NCBI RefSeq assembly: GCF_014673495.1
Contig: NZ_CP051006.1
Coordinates: 2,914,001 to 2,978,000 of the forward strand
Origin: Streptomyces griseofuscus
GTDB lineage: Bacteria > Actinomycetota > Actinomycetes > Streptomycetales > Streptomycetaceae
Direction of reading: 5' to 3'
Length of the DNA: 64,000 bases
Under the pieces are notes generated by a model. It was not told the origin of the DNA and searched no databases. It was given only the letters and a program-made list of their open reading frames with translations. A program made the position numbers and the translations under genes. The first letter of the stretch is position 1; every line of letters begins with the position of its first letter. Positions 9,282 through 17,953 of this stretch are shown one piece after another.

Positions 9282-10285
9282 GAGAGCCTCACCCGCGGGT
9301 CGGCGGCGGCGTAGAGCACGTCCACCAGGAGATTTGCGATGACGACGAAGATGGCGGCGAGCAGGGTCACGCCGAGGATCTTCGGCAGGTCGTTGTCGGT
9401 GATGCCCTGCACCGCGTACTGGCCGACGCCGGGCAGCGAGAACACGTACTCGGTGATCACCGCGCCGCCGAGCAGCAGACCGACGTCCATGCCGAAGACG
9501 GTGATGATCGGGGTGAGGGCGGCCCGCAGACCGTGCCGTACGACGACCGTGCGTTCGGGCAGGCCCTTGGAGCGGGCCGTGCGGATGAAGTCCTCGTTCA
9601 TCGTCTCCAGCATGCCCGAGCGGGTGAGCCGGGCGTAGATCGCGGAGTACAGCAGCGCCAGCGAACACCACGCGGGGAACAGGGTGTTGGCCCATTGCGC
9701 GGGGTTCTCGGTGAACGGGACGTAGGTGCGGCCGAAGATCGGCCAGGTGTAGGTGAAGAGCAGGATCGCCAGGTTGCCCGTGAAGAACATGGGCAGCGAG
9801 ACGCCGGCGAGGGCCACGCCCATGAAGGTGCGGTCGAACAGCGAGCGCGGCTTGAGCGCGGAGATGACACCGACGGCCACACCGGAGAGCAGCCAGAGCA
9901 CGGCGGCACCCACGGCAAGCGAGAGGGTGATCGGGATACGCGAGGTGAGCTGCGACCAGACCGCGACGTGATCCTTGAAGGAGTAGCCGAAGCAGGGGAC
10001 GTCGCAGTGCACCGTCTTGGGACCGAGGTTGTAGTCGGTGCCGACCACGATGCCCTTGATGAAGTGCCAGTACTGGACGTAGAGGGGCTGGTCCAGACCG
10101 AGGTTGTGCTTGACCGCGGCGATGTCCGCCTTCGACGGGCTCTTTCCGATGTACTGCTGCGCCAGTTGATCCGCTGACTGGCCCACGAGCCGTGGCAGCA
10201 GGAAGAAGATGGCGAAGGTGACCGCGGTGACGACCAGCAGCAGGATCACTGCCGCGAACGTCCGGCGGAGGATGTACGAGATCAC
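9278..10285 (-). CDS. Peptide ABC importer permease (DppB/OppB type)
   Basis: A 335-residue inner-membrane permease. An N-terminal helix (MISYILRRTFAAVILLLVVTAVTFAIFF) is followed by the DppB-specific large extracellular loop and five further helices. The EAA cytoplasmic loop reads ARLTRSGMLETMNEDFIRTARSKGLPE, which docks to the ATPases. It forms the channel with the DppC-type permease encoded upstream. The start is GTG at 10285. A strong hairpin (10299-10330) lies between it and the upstream binding-protein gene, probably setting the ratio of binding protein to membrane complex. The stop overlaps the next gene by 4 bases. Confidence 0.92.
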   Translation of the reverse strand: MISYILRRTFAAVILLLVVTAVTFAIFFLLPRLVGQSADQLAQQYIGKSPSKADIAAVKHNLGLDQPLYVQYWHFIKGIVVGTDYNLGPKTVHCDVPCFGYSFKDHVAVWSQLTSRIPITLSLAVGAAVLWLLSGVAVGVISALKPRSLFDRTFMGVALAGVSLPMFFTGNLAILLFTYTWPIFGRTYVPFTENPAQWANTLFPAWCSLALLYSAIYARLTRSGMLETMNEDFIRTARSKGLPERTVVVRHGLRAALTPIITVFGMDVGLLLGGAVITEYVFSLPGVGQYAVQGITDNDLPKILGVTLLAAIFVVIANLLVDVLYAAADPRVRLS

Positions 10286-10298
10286 GGGGACCGGCGCT

Positions 10299-10330
10299 GG
10301 TGCCCGCGGGCGGCGAAACCCGCGGGCACC
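10299..10330 (-). terminator. Intercistronic hairpin between binding protein and permease B
   Basis: GGTGCCCGCGGG (10299-10310) and CCCGCGGGCACC (10319-10330) form a perfect 12-bp stem with an 8-base loop. It follows the binding-protein stop on the minus strand. In import operons such structures often act as partial terminators or 3' stabilisers, giving excess binding protein. Confidence 0.7.
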
Positions 10331-10357
10331 AATGCCTTCACCTGCCTTCCGGGGCTG

Positions 10358-12106
10358 CTACTTCTTCGTGGTGCCGAGGTTGAGGTAGTCGTACTGACCG
10401 CTGAAGGCGGCCGTGGAGACCACGTTGGTGGCGTACGGCGAGCGGTACAGCAGAACCTTGAAGTAGGTCAGCGGGACCAGGACGGCGTCGTCCATCGCCT
10501 GCTTGTCGATCTGCGCGTACAGGGCGTTGCGCTTGGCCGTGTCCGGCTCGGCGATCGCCTGCGCGAGCAGGCCGTCGACCTTCTTGTTGGTGTACTGCGA
10601 CAGGGCGGTGTTGCCGGACTGGCTGATCGCCTTGCTGTTCAGGATCTGCTGGAGGAAGCCGTAGCCGGAGGGCCAGTCGGCACCCCACTGCATCATCATC
10701 AGGCCGATGTTCTGCTTCTCGGTGAACTTCGGCACGCCCGCGTAGTCGGTGAAGTACTTGCCCGCCGGGTACTGCTTCAGCGTGGCGTTGATGCCGACCT
10801 TCTTCAGCGAGTTGATGATCGCGGTGGCCGCGTCCACCTCGCCCGGACGGTCGGAGCGGGCCGTGATGTTGGTGTTGATCGTCTTCTGACCGCAGGCCTT
10901 CAGCTGGTCCTTGGCCTTGGCGACGTCGCCCTTGTTGCCCGGGGTCGCGTAGGCGTCCGCCTTCTGGTAGCCGGTGATGTCCGGCGGCAGGACGGTGGAG
11001 GCGATGTCACCGCGGATCGGGCCGCCCATGGCGGTCTGCACGGAGACCTTGTCGATGGCGTACTCGACGGCCTTGCGGCAGGCGACGTTGTCGAACGGCT
11101 TCAGCTTGGTGTTGATCGCCGCGTAGACGAGACGGCCGCCGTAGGCGTTGTCGGTGCTGGCCTTGCCGTCCGCGGAGTTGAGCAGGTCCGCCTGGGTGGA
11201 GGCCTGGACACCGGTGCCGCCGAGGTCGACGGTGGCGTCGCCGGACTGGAGGTCCTTGTCGATCGTGTCGGGGTTGACCTTCAGGTTGACCACGATCTTG
11301 CTGGCCAGCTGCTTGCGCAGCGGGTCGGTCTTCGGGTCCCAGTTCTTGTTCGGGACCAGCACGGCCTGCTTGCCGTCCTGGTAGCTCTGGAACTGGTACG
11401 AGCCGGAGGACACGATGTGCTTGACGTAGTCGACGCCGTCGTCCTTGGACTGCGGCACCGGGGCCGTCTCCGGCGTGGCGACCAGGTAGTCGAACTCCTG
11501 GAAGGCACGGTTCAGATGGAAGACGATCGTGGTGGCGTCCGGGGTCTCGATCGAGGACAGGCCCTTGGCGCTCTTGTCCTTGTAGGGACCCTTGTACTTG
11601 TCGCCGTCCTTCATGTACTGCTGGAAGTAGTTCGGGCCCAGCGACAGCACGTCACGCGCGAAGTTCGACCGCTCGACGGCGTACTTGACGTCCTTCGAGG
11701 TGATCGGGGTGCCGTCCTGGTACTTCAGGCCCGAGCGCAGCTTGTACGTCCAGGTCTTGCCGCCGTCGCTGGAGGCGCCCTTGCTCGCCGCGAGGTCCGG
11801 GACCAGGGTGTTGCCCTTGGAACCGGGGGCGGGCTCGAACGTCATCAGCGGACGCGCGTACAGCCGGCTGAAGTTGTACATGTACGCGTAGTACGTGTTG
11901 CCCGGGTCGAACGAGTCCGGCACGTCCGACATCTCATAGGTGACGGTGCCACCCTTTTTGTCGGACGCGTTGACGACGCTCTTGGTCGCCACGTTGGCGC
12001 CGGCCGCCTTCGGAGTGTCCTTGTTGTCATCGGCCTTGCTACAGCCTGCGAGCAACAGGCTTGTGGAGCCGATGGCCGCGACCGCGGCCAGCGCTGACCT
12101 TCGCAT
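10358..12106 (-). CDS. Extracellular peptide-binding lipoprotein (SBP family 5)
   Basis: A 582-residue solute-binding protein of the oligopeptide family. A lipoprotein signal peptide ends in SLLLAGC with lipidated C22. A Lys/Asp-rich linker follows, then the family-5 body (VTYEMSDVPDSFDPGNTYYAYMYNFSRLYARPLMTFEP ... ACRKAVEYAIDKVSV). It captures peptides outside the membrane and delivers them to the permease pair. ATG at 12106 was preferred to the one at 12127 because GGAGGGGAAG lies about 11 bases upstream of 12106 and nothing suitable precedes 12127. It sits second in the operon, between the two permease genes, an arrangement different from the common SBP-first order. Confidence 0.92.
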   Translation of the reverse strand: MRRSALAAVAAIGSTSLLLAGCSKADDNKDTPKAAGANVATKSVVNASDKKGGTVTYEMSDVPDSFDPGNTYYAYMYNFSRLYARPLMTFEPAPGSKGNTLVPDLAASKGASSDGGKTWTYKLRSGLKYQDGTPITSKDVKYAVERSNFARDVLSLGPNYFQQYMKDGDKYKGPYKDKSAKGLSSIETPDATTIVFHLNRAFQEFDYLVATPETAPVPQSKDDGVDYVKHIVSSGSYQFQSYQDGKQAVLVPNKNWDPKTDPLRKQLASKIVVNLKVNPDTIDKDLQSGDATVDLGGTGVQASTQADLLNSADGKASTDNAYGGRLVYAAINTKLKPFDNVACRKAVEYAIDKVSVQTAMGGPIRGDIASTVLPPDITGYQKADAYATPGNKGDVAKAKDQLKACGQKTINTNITARSDRPGEVDAATAIINSLKKVGINATLKQYPAGKYFTDYAGVPKFTEKQNIGLMMMQWGADWPSGYGFLQQILNSKAISQSGNTALSQYTNKKVDGLLAQAIAEPDTAKRNALYAQIDKQAMDDAVLVPLTYFKVLLYRSPYATNVVSTAAFSGQYDYLNLGTTKK

Positions 12107-12160
12107 GATGGTCTGCTTCCCCTCCATTGATCGGAAAACTTGGGTGAGCTCTCTGGCTGC

Positions 12161-13159
12161 CTAGCGGCTGCGCGGGTCGAGAGCGTCGCGGAGACCGTCG
12201 CCGAGCAGGTTGAACGCGAGGACGGTGATGAAGATGGCGAGGCCGGGCACGATCATGTACTGGGGATCGACCTGGTAGTAGGTGACCGCTTCGCGGAGCA
12301 TGCCGCCCCAGGAGGCCTGCGGGGGCTGGATGCCCACACCGAGGAAGCTCAGGGAGGCCTCGAAGAGGATGTTGGTCGGGATGAGCAGCGTCGAGTAGAC
12401 GATGATCGGGCCGACCAGGTTCGGCATCAGCTCGCGGAAGAGGATGTACGGGGCCTTGGCACCCATACCGCGGGCCGCGTCGACGAACTCGCGCTCGCGC
12501 AGGGCCAGGGTCTGGCCGCGCACGATCCGGCCCAGATAGGGCCAGTTGAAGAAGCCGATCACGAAGATGAGCACGCTGAGGTGAAGCGGCAGACCGTTCA
12601 GTCCGAAGGCGCCGCCCTGGAGCGTTGCGGAGATCGCGATGGCGAACAGCAGCAACGGGAAGGCGAGGAAGGTGTCCATCAGCCGGCTGATGATCGAGTC
12701 GACGCGGCCGCCGTAGTAACCCGCGATCACGCCCATGATCGCGCCGATCACATTGGACAGGATCGTGGCACCGAAGGCGACGACCAGCGAGACCCAGGAG
12801 CCCTCCAGGATGCGGGTGGCGATGTCCCGGCCGAACTTGGGGTCCACACCGAGCGGGTGGTCCAGGCTCATGCCGCCCATGCCGCCCTTGGGCAGCGAGG
12901 TGTCGGGGACGATCAGGTCCTGGTGGAAGGCGTTGGGGTCGAGGCCGAAGGCGGCCTGAAGGGGGCGCGAGAGGATGGCCAGCAGGATCAGCAGGATCAC
13001 GATGACGCCGCCGGCCACGGCGACTCTGTCCCGCTTGAAGCGGGTCCAGGCGATCTGGCCCAGGGAACGACCCTCGATCTGCCCCTTGTCGGCTCCCGCG
13101 AGCACAGCCTCAGGCTGCGCCTCGGCTGCCGCCCCGGTGGTCTCGATCGGTGCGGTCAC
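12161..13159 (-). CDS. Peptide ABC importer permease (DppC/OppC type)
   Basis: A 332-residue permease. A long polar N-terminus of about 65 residues precedes the first helix (VAVAGGVIVILLILLAILS). The DppC hallmark loop is DHPLGVDPKFGRDIATRILEGSWVSLVVAFGA, and the EAA loop is LALREREFVDAARGMGAKAPYILFRELMPN. It partners the DppB-type permease. GTG at 13159 is chosen because GAGAGGGG lies upstream at acceptable distance; an upstream in-frame start would add about 26 residues without conserved content. It is the first gene of the five-gene importer operon, whose promoter must lie in 13160-13456. Confidence 0.88.
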   Translation of the reverse strand: MTAPIETTGAAAEAQPEAVLAGADKGQIEGRSLGQIAWTRFKRDRVAVAGGVIVILLILLAILSRPLQAAFGLDPNAFHQDLIVPDTSLPKGGMGGMSLDHPLGVDPKFGRDIATRILEGSWVSLVVAFGATILSNVIGAIMGVIAGYYGGRVDSIISRLMDTFLAFPLLLFAIAISATLQGGAFGLNGLPLHLSVLIFVIGFFNWPYLGRIVRGQTLALREREFVDAARGMGAKAPYILFRELMPNLVGPIIVYSTLLIPTNILFEASLSFLGVGIQPPQASWGGMLREAVTYYQVDPQYMIVPGLAIFITVLAFNLLGDGLRDALDPRSR

Positions 13160-13456
13160 GATGTGCGACCCCTCTCGCCGGTGGTGACCGGCCTGCGCTG
13201 CCGCGGTTTGCGGCTTTGTCGACTTGCAAGCGAACACGAGTTCTTACGCCTCGTGGTCTGAGTGGGGAGTCTTCAGCGTCCTTGCGATCACTCGCCAGAG
13301 CTGACGGTGAAAGTATGCGCAACCGTGATGCACTGCGGAGGATTCCGTTATCCGGACAGTGGGTAACGGCTCCCGGACACGGGCCAGTTGGGACACAACG
13401 CCGTAATGCCGCGGTTCGGGAGGTAGGGCCGGAACGGCGCCGGAAGCGGCAGAACC
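13160..13456. other. Intergenic region carrying the importer operon promoter
   Basis: About 297 bases between the importer operon and the SseB-like gene. The composition is less GC-rich than the flanks around 13200-13340. I see no convincing -35/-10 pair or hairpin, only a CATACTTT stretch (minus strand, about 13312-13319) that could be a -10. No small gene is evident. Confidence 0.4.
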
Positions 13457-14266
13457 TCAGTAACCGCCGTGCACCGGCGGATAGCCGTAGCCCGGCGCGG
13501 GGGCCTGGAGTTGGGGTGCCGGGCGGCCGGCGGGGGCGGCGTGGGCCTCGCGGTCGTAGAACGGCCGGGCATGGGCGCGCATCCACATCACGACCGGGTC
13601 ATGGTCGTCGGTCAGCGCGACCGTGGAGACGGGCAGGCCCTCGGGGACGGCGCCGACGGAGCGCTGCATCATCGCGCGCACCGAGTCGACCGCGGCGGGC
13701 GAGGTCTCGTACAGGTCCAGACCGATGGCGAGGTACGGCGCCCCGAGCGCGGGCTGCACCCAGGCGCGGCGCAGCGAGCGCAGGGCGGGGGTGCGGTGGG
13801 CGTGCTGTGCGATCAGGGCGTAGAACTGCGGGATCTCGATGCCGGGTTCGGTCAGCCGCAGCGGGCCCGCGGGCTGCCGGTCCAGGCCGGTGGCGATGCG
13901 GCGCAGGTCCAGCCAGGGGATGCCGACGCCGCCGCCGGGGGCGTGCGGGTTGAGCCAGAGACCGTAGTGGTCGGGGTAGAGGGTGCGGGCGACGTCCAGA
14001 CCGTCGACCACTTCGTACGAGCGGTTCCAGCCGCTGGCGGACAGCTCCTGGGCGGAGGTGACGCACGGCGCGTAATGGCAGCCGTCGACCTCCATGTCCC
14101 CGTACTGGGCGTCCGGGGAGCCGGCCTGGCCGTGCCACAGCAGCATCCAGATCTGGCCGGCGGAGGGGGTGGCGAGGGCGCGGAGAAGGGCCTCGTAGGC
14201 GTCGTAGCGTCCGGGCGTGACGTGGCGGAGCGTGTGTTCGACGCTTCCGCTGTGGGTGGCGCTCAC
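13457..14266 (-). CDS. SseB-like protein (enhanced serine sensitivity family), copy 1
   Basis: A 269-residue protein of the SseB family. It opens VSATHSGSVEHTLRHVTPGRYDAYEALLRALATPSAGQIWMLLWHG, and its C-terminal SseB domain ends VALTDDHDPVVMWMRAHARPFYDR followed by a Pro/Gly/Tyr-rich tail. The same C-terminal pattern (DD-PV-x-W-x-RPFY) recurs in the gene at 14362, so the two are paralogues. In E. coli, SseB was named from a serine-sensitivity phenotype; its biochemistry is unclear. GTG at 14266 begins the homologous part; the upstream frame is a shadow. It lies two genes from the glycine/serine operon. Confidence 0.75.
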   Translation of the reverse strand: MSATHSGSVEHTLRHVTPGRYDAYEALLRALATPSAGQIWMLLWHGQAGSPDAQYGDMEVDGCHYAPCVTSAQELSASGWNRSYEVVDGLDVARTLYPDHYGLWLNPHAPGGGVGIPWLDLRRIATGLDRQPAGPLRLTEPGIEIPQFYALIAQHAHRTPALRSLRRAWVQPALGAPYLAIGLDLYETSPAAVDSVRAMMQRSVGAVPEGLPVSTVALTDDHDPVVMWMRAHARPFYDREAHAAPAGRPAPQLQAPAPGYGYPPVHGGY

Positions 14267-14361
14267 CTTGTCATGCCCTTCTTCTCCCTCGTGCCCCGCG
14301 TATGAAGACAGCTTATGCGCCGATGGGCACGCGGCCCGTTGTCCGTTCGCCCAGGCCGCGG

Positions 14362-15147
14362 CTAGCGGATGTAGAAGGGGCGGACGCTTGACTTGAGCCA
14401 TTCGGCCACCGGGTCGTCCGTCACGTCCAGCAGGATCAGGTTGACCGGCCAGGCGGTCGGGACCCGGCCGAGGGCGCGGCCCAGGGCCTCCAGGGGCAGG
14501 GCGCGGAAGTCGCCCTCCCACTGGGAGAGTTCCACGCCGACGAACATGACCGGGTCGGCGTTCTCGATCGCGGCCAGGCAGCGGCGGGCGGTGACGACCA
14601 CGCCGGTCGCGGCGAACTCGGCGGAGGCGGCGGAGAGGAAGTCGACCGGGTCGTCCTGCCAGTCGGGCTCGAACAGCCGGACCCGGCCGCCGGTGGCGGG
14701 GCCGTCCAGCGGGGTGCGTCCGGCGCGGCACAGCTCGGCGACGGCCTCCGGCGGGAGCGGGATGCCGACGGTGCCGCCGGGGTTCACCGCGATGCCCGCC
14801 TGCGGGGGCAGACCGCGGGCGAACTCCACGGCCGGGGCGACGGTGTACGCCATGGGCGAGCCGACGGCCTGGCGGAACTGCTCCTCGGAGCTGAACACCG
14901 GGACGAACGCCTGGCCGTCGATGTCCAGGGTGGGCAGGTCCAGCGGGCCGCTGTCGGGACCGCCGCCGGACGGCAGCGGCACAAGGACGAAGCTGCGGCC
15001 GAGGACCTCGATGATCCGGCCGCCCGCCGCGGGTATGCCGAGGGAGGCCGAGAGCACCTCCTCCAGCTCATTGCCGGGCCACCCGCCGTGCGGGTGGGGG
15101 TGCGCCTGTGCCGGGAAGTCCGCGGGAATGTCCGCCGGGAAGTCCAT
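14362..15147 (-). CDS. SseB-like protein (enhanced serine sensitivity family), copy 2
   Basis: A 261-residue SseB-family protein. An N-terminal Pro/His/Asp-rich segment (MDFPADIPADFPAQ) precedes the SseB N-domain (GNELEEVLSASLGIPAAGGRIIEVLGRSFVLVPLP; FVPVFSSEEQFRQAVG). The SseB C-domain ends in LLDVTDDPVAEWLKSSVRPFYIR. It is transcribed with copy 1, 95 bp apart, and both sit just upstream (divergently, past one gene) of the gcvT riboswitch. A link to serine or glycine stress is suggested by the family name and position only. Confidence 0.8.
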   Translation of the reverse strand: MDFPADIPADFPAQAHPHPHGGWPGNELEEVLSASLGIPAAGGRIIEVLGRSFVLVPLPSGGGPDSGPLDLPTLDIDGQAFVPVFSSEEQFRQAVGSPMAYTVAPAVEFARGLPPQAGIAVNPGGTVGIPLPPEAVAELCRAGRTPLDGPATGGRVRLFEPDWQDDPVDFLSAASAEFAATGVVVTARRCLAAIENADPVMFVGVELSQWEGDFRALPLEALGRALGRVPTAWPVNLILLDVTDDPVAEWLKSSVRPFYIR

Positions 15148-15189
15148 CTGCCTACCGCCTGCCGGGAACCACTGTTGTGACCATGAAGG

Positions 15190-15879
15190 CTAACGGGTAC
15201 CGGTGACAGAGCCGTACTCCGTGAACACGATCCGCTGTACGGCGTCCGCCGCGGGCCGGTCGAGCAGCACCGCGGAGCCGCAGCCCGCGGGCACCTCGCC
15301 CCGCCCGACCGCCCGCAGCAGCCGGGCCGTCGTACGCCGGTGGCGGCCGAAGGCGCGGCGGGAGACGGTGCGGCCGCGTTCGCGCTGGCCCGCTCGGGCC
15401 GTTTCCTCGGGCACGTCCAGCAGGAGCAGATGCAGGGTGGCGCCGGAGCGGCGGGCCGCGCGGGCCAGCCAGGCGCGCACCCAGGGCTGGGTGCCGCAGT
15501 CGTGCACCACCAGGGCCGCCCCCGCGCGCAGGGCGCGGCGCAGCGCCCGGTAGTGCGCGGCGCGCACCAGGGGGCGGTAGAGGGCGTACGGCAGGAGGCG
15601 GGGCAGGCGGGCGGCGAAGCGGGCCCGGGTGTCCTGGGAGTCGACGCGGCGGGCGGTGACCGCGCGGCGCATCAGCGTGGACTTGCCGCTGCCGGGCAGG
15701 CCGGTGAGCACCACGATGTCGCGGGGGCCGAAGCGGAGGGTGTCCGGGCCCGGGGCGGCCCGGTCGCGCAGGTCGAGCACGGGGGGCGCGGGAGGCGTGG
15801 GGCGGGCGGCCACCCGCTCGCGGGCCGCGGGGCTTCTCGGCGCCGGGATACGGGCCGCCTGCGCCATGGTCCTGTTCAC
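15190..15879 (-). CDS. P-loop kinase-like ATP-binding protein
   Basis: A 229-residue protein with a Walker A motif (VLTGLPGSGKSTLMRR, about residue 65) and a nucleoside/shikimate kinase-like layout: a conserved acid and arginine region (DSQDTRARF), then HDCGTQPWVRAWLARAARRSGATLHLLLLDVPEETARAGQRERGR, which looks like the lid and Walker B-like strand of AAA_33-type small-molecule kinases. The substrate is unknown. GTG at 15879 is decided by GGGGAGGA 8 bases upstream; starts further upstream have no ribosome site. It is divergent from the gcvT riboswitch leader and followed 42 bp later by the SseB-like gene, probably one transcript. Confidence 0.75.
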   Translation of the reverse strand: MNRTMAQAARIPAPRSPAARERVAARPTPPAPPVLDLRDRAAPGPDTLRFGPRDIVVLTGLPGSGKSTLMRRAVTARRVDSQDTRARFAARLPRLLPYALYRPLVRAAHYRALRRALRAGAALVVHDCGTQPWVRAWLARAARRSGATLHLLLLDVPEETARAGQRERGRTVSRRAFGRHRRTTARLLRAVGRGEVPAGCGSAVLLDRPAADAVQRIVFTEYGSVTGTR

Positions 15880-16059
15880 CGTGATCGTCCTCCCCTTGTG
15901 GTTCGTCATCTCCATGCCCGGTGGAAGTAAAGGGAAGGTAATGTCCGGTGTGCCGCGGGCGGGTGCGCGTACCGCCACAGCTCGGTTACGGATGCGGCCC
16001 CTGACGGGCGGGGGCCCGACGTGCAATGATGTGCGCGCCAACTGCATACCGGCCGTTTG

Positions 16060-16284
16060 AATCCGCGCGGGAGAGTCCCCAGCAGGCTTCGCTGGGGCGC
16101 CGAAGGAGCAAGTCCCTCCCTTGAATCTCTCAGGCCCCGTTACCGCGCGGGCGAGGCACATCTGAAAAGCGGGCCGCCATGACGGCTGCCCCACCCAAGG
16201 TGCAAACCGTGGTCGCCTCCGTGGCGGTCCCGGCGAACCTCTCAGGTTCCGATGACAGATGGGGAGGAACGTTCCTCGCCCCAT
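16060..16284 (+). ncRNA. Tandem glycine riboswitch upstream of gcvT
   Basis: Two glycine-aptamer cores lie in the gcvT leader. Aptamer 1 has GAGAGTCC (16071), GCCGAAGGAGCAA (about 16100-16112) and CTCTCAGGCC (16127-16136), closing with GAGGCACATCTGAAAAG. Aptamer 2 has CCAAGGTGCAAAC (16195-16207) and CGAACCTCTCAGGTTCC (16233-16250), closing with GATGACAGATGGGGAG. Directly after lies GGGGAGGAACGTTCCTCGCCCC (hairpin 16261-16282). Its 5' GGGG is also the 3' strand of the aptamer-2 closing stem, so ligand binding and hairpin formation compete. No U-run follows. From memory, activating glycine riboswitches are reported for gcvP and gcvT in Streptomyces griseus, so glycine-induced expression is the likely outcome. 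Outer boundaries are approximate. Confidence 0.92.
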
Positions 16285-16312
16285 CCCTGTTGCCCTGGGA
16301 GACGACCGACCG

Positions 16313-17431
16313 ATGAGCAGTACCGAACTCCGACACACCGCGCTGGACGCCGTGCACCGCTCGCTCGGTGCGACGATGACCGACTTCGCGGGCTGGGACA
16401 TGCCCCTGCGCTACGGCTCCGAGCGCGACGAGCACGTGGCCGTGCGGACCAAGGCGGGCCTGTTCGACCTCTCCCACATGGGCGAGATCACGGTCACCGG
16501 CCCCGAGGCCGCCGACTTCCTGAACCTGGCCCTGGTCGGCAACATCGCCTCCGTCGGCGTCGGCCGCGCCCGCTACACGATGATCGTGCGGGCCGACGGC
16601 GGCATCCTGGACGACCTGATCGTCTACCGGCTCGCCGAGACCGAGTACATGGTCGTCGCCAACGCCTCCAACGCCCAGGTGGTCCTGGACGCGCTGGTGG
16701 AGCGCTCCGGCGGTCTCGACGTCGAGGTGCGCGACGACCGGGACGCCTACGCCCTGCTCGCGATCCAGGGCCCGGCCTCCCCCGGCATCCTGAAGTCCCT
16801 CACCGACGCCGACCTGGACGGTCTGAAGTACTACGCGGGCCTGCCCGGCACCGTGGCCGGCGTCCCCGCGCTGATCGCCCGCACCGGCTACACCGGCGAG
16901 GACGGCTTCGAGCTGTTCGTGAAGCCCGAGCACGCCGTCGAGCTGTGGCAGGCGCTGACCGAGGCCGGCGAGGGCGCAGGCCTGGTGCCCTGCGGCCTGT
17001 CCTGCCGCGACACGCTGCGCCTGGAGGCGGGCATGCCGCTGTACGGGCACGAGCTGAACACCTCGCTGACCCCCTTCGACGCCGGGCTCGGCCGGGTGGT
17101 CAAGTTCGAGAAGGAGGGCGACTTCGTGGGGCGCGCCGCGCTCGTCGAGGCCGCCGAGCGTGCCGCGCAGAACCCCCCGCGGGTGCTGGTCGGCCTGATC
17201 GCCGAGGGTCGTCGGGTCCCGCGCGCCGGGTACCCGGTCGTCGCCGGCGGCAAGGTCATCGGCGAGGTCACCTCGGGCGCCCCCTCCCCCACCCTGGGCA
17301 AGCCGATCGCCATGGCCTATGTCGACGCGGCGCACGCCGCGCCCGGCACCGAGGGCGTCGGCGTGGACATCCGCGGTACGCACGAGCCCTACGAGGTCGT
17401 CGCGCTGCCGTTCTACAAGCGCCAGAAGTAG
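16313..17431 (+). CDS. gcvT: Glycine cleavage system T protein (aminomethyltransferase)
   Basis: A 372-residue T protein. It transfers the aminomethyl carbon from lipoylated H protein to tetrahydrofolate, releasing ammonia and giving 5,10-methylene-THF. Recognisable segments are FAGWDMPLRYGSERDEHVAVRTKAGLFDLSHMGEI near the N-terminus, RTGYTGEDGFELF with the folate-site aspartate region, and RDTLRLEAGMPLYGHEL. Length is normal. ATG at 16313 follows GGGAGACGACCGACCG; the open frame upstream is riboswitch RNA. It is the first gene of the gcvT-gcvH-glyA-sdaA series and is controlled by the glycine riboswitch. Confidence 0.97.
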   Translation: MSSTELRHTALDAVHRSLGATMTDFAGWDMPLRYGSERDEHVAVRTKAGLFDLSHMGEITVTGPEAADFLNLALVGNIASVGVGRARYTMIVRADGGILDDLIVYRLAETEYMVVANASNAQVVLDALVERSGGLDVEVRDDRDAYALLAIQGPASPGILKSLTDADLDGLKYYAGLPGTVAGVPALIARTGYTGEDGFELFVKPEHAVELWQALTEAGEGAGLVPCGLSCRDTLRLEAGMPLYGHELNTSLTPFDAGLGRVVKFEKEGDFVGRAALVEAAERAAQNPPRVLVGLIAEGRRVPRAGYPVVAGGKVIGEVTSGAPSPTLGKPIAMAYVDAAHAAPGTEGVGVDIRGTHEPYEVVALPFYKRQK

Positions 17432-17561
17432 ACAGCGAGCCCGGTTACGCCCCCGCCCCCGACGGGCGGGCACGTGACCCTGCGCACATTCGCCCGCCCA
17501 CCGGCGGTCACCAGCGTCCTACCGTCATCAGCACTCCCGCGCGTACAGGAGAATTCAGGCC

Positions 17562-17939
17562 ATGAGCAACCCCCAGCAGCTGCGCTACAGCAAGGAGCAC
17601 GAGTGGCTGTCGGCCGCCGACAACGGCGTCTCGACGGTCGGCATCACCGAGTTCGCGGCCAACGCGCTCGGCGATGTGGTCTACGCCCAGCTCCCCGAGG
17701 TCGGCTCCACCGTCGAGGCGGGCGAGACCTGCGGTGAGCTGGAGTCCACCAAGTCGGTCTCCGACCTGTACTCCCCGGTCACCGGCGAGGTCACCGCGAT
17801 CAACGAGAACGTCGTCGACGACCCCTCGCTGGTGAACTCCGAGCCCTTCGAGGGCGGCTGGCTGTTCAAGGTACGTGTCGCGGGTGAGCCGGCCGACCTG
17901 CTCTCCGCCGCCGAGTACGACGCCCACATCGCCGGCTGA
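17562..17939 (+). CDS. gcvH: Glycine cleavage system H protein
   Basis: A 125-residue lipoyl carrier. The lipoylated lysine is K64 in [20 protein letters not shown], the family's invariant ESVKA/ESTKS site. The fold is the usual hybrid-barrel ([31 protein letters not shown]). It shuttles the aminomethyl group between P, T and L proteins. AGGAGAATTCAGGCC places a good ribosome site before the ATG. It is separated from gcvT by 130 bp that contain an 8-bp GGGCGGGC/GCCCGCCC inverted repeat with a 20-base loop, and from glyA by only 14 bp. The P protein gene is not in this window. Confidence 0.97.
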   Translation: MSNPQQLRYSKEHEWLSAADNGVSTVGITEFAANALGDVVYAQLPEVGSTVEAGETCGELESTKSVSDLYSPVTGEVTAINENVVDDPSLVNSEPFEGGWLFKVRVAGEPADLLSAAEYDAHIAG

Positions 17940-17953
17940 GGAGTCGTAGCCGT

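Noticed and set aside
13160..13456. A CATACTTT stretch as the importer operon -10
   Set aside because: No -35 at proper spacing was found, so no promoter is called.
17464..17499. GGGCGGGC / GCCCGCCC inverted repeat between gcvT and gcvH
   Set aside because: An 8-bp stem with a 20-base loop in very GC-rich DNA is likely by chance; not called as a terminator or a separate regulatory site.
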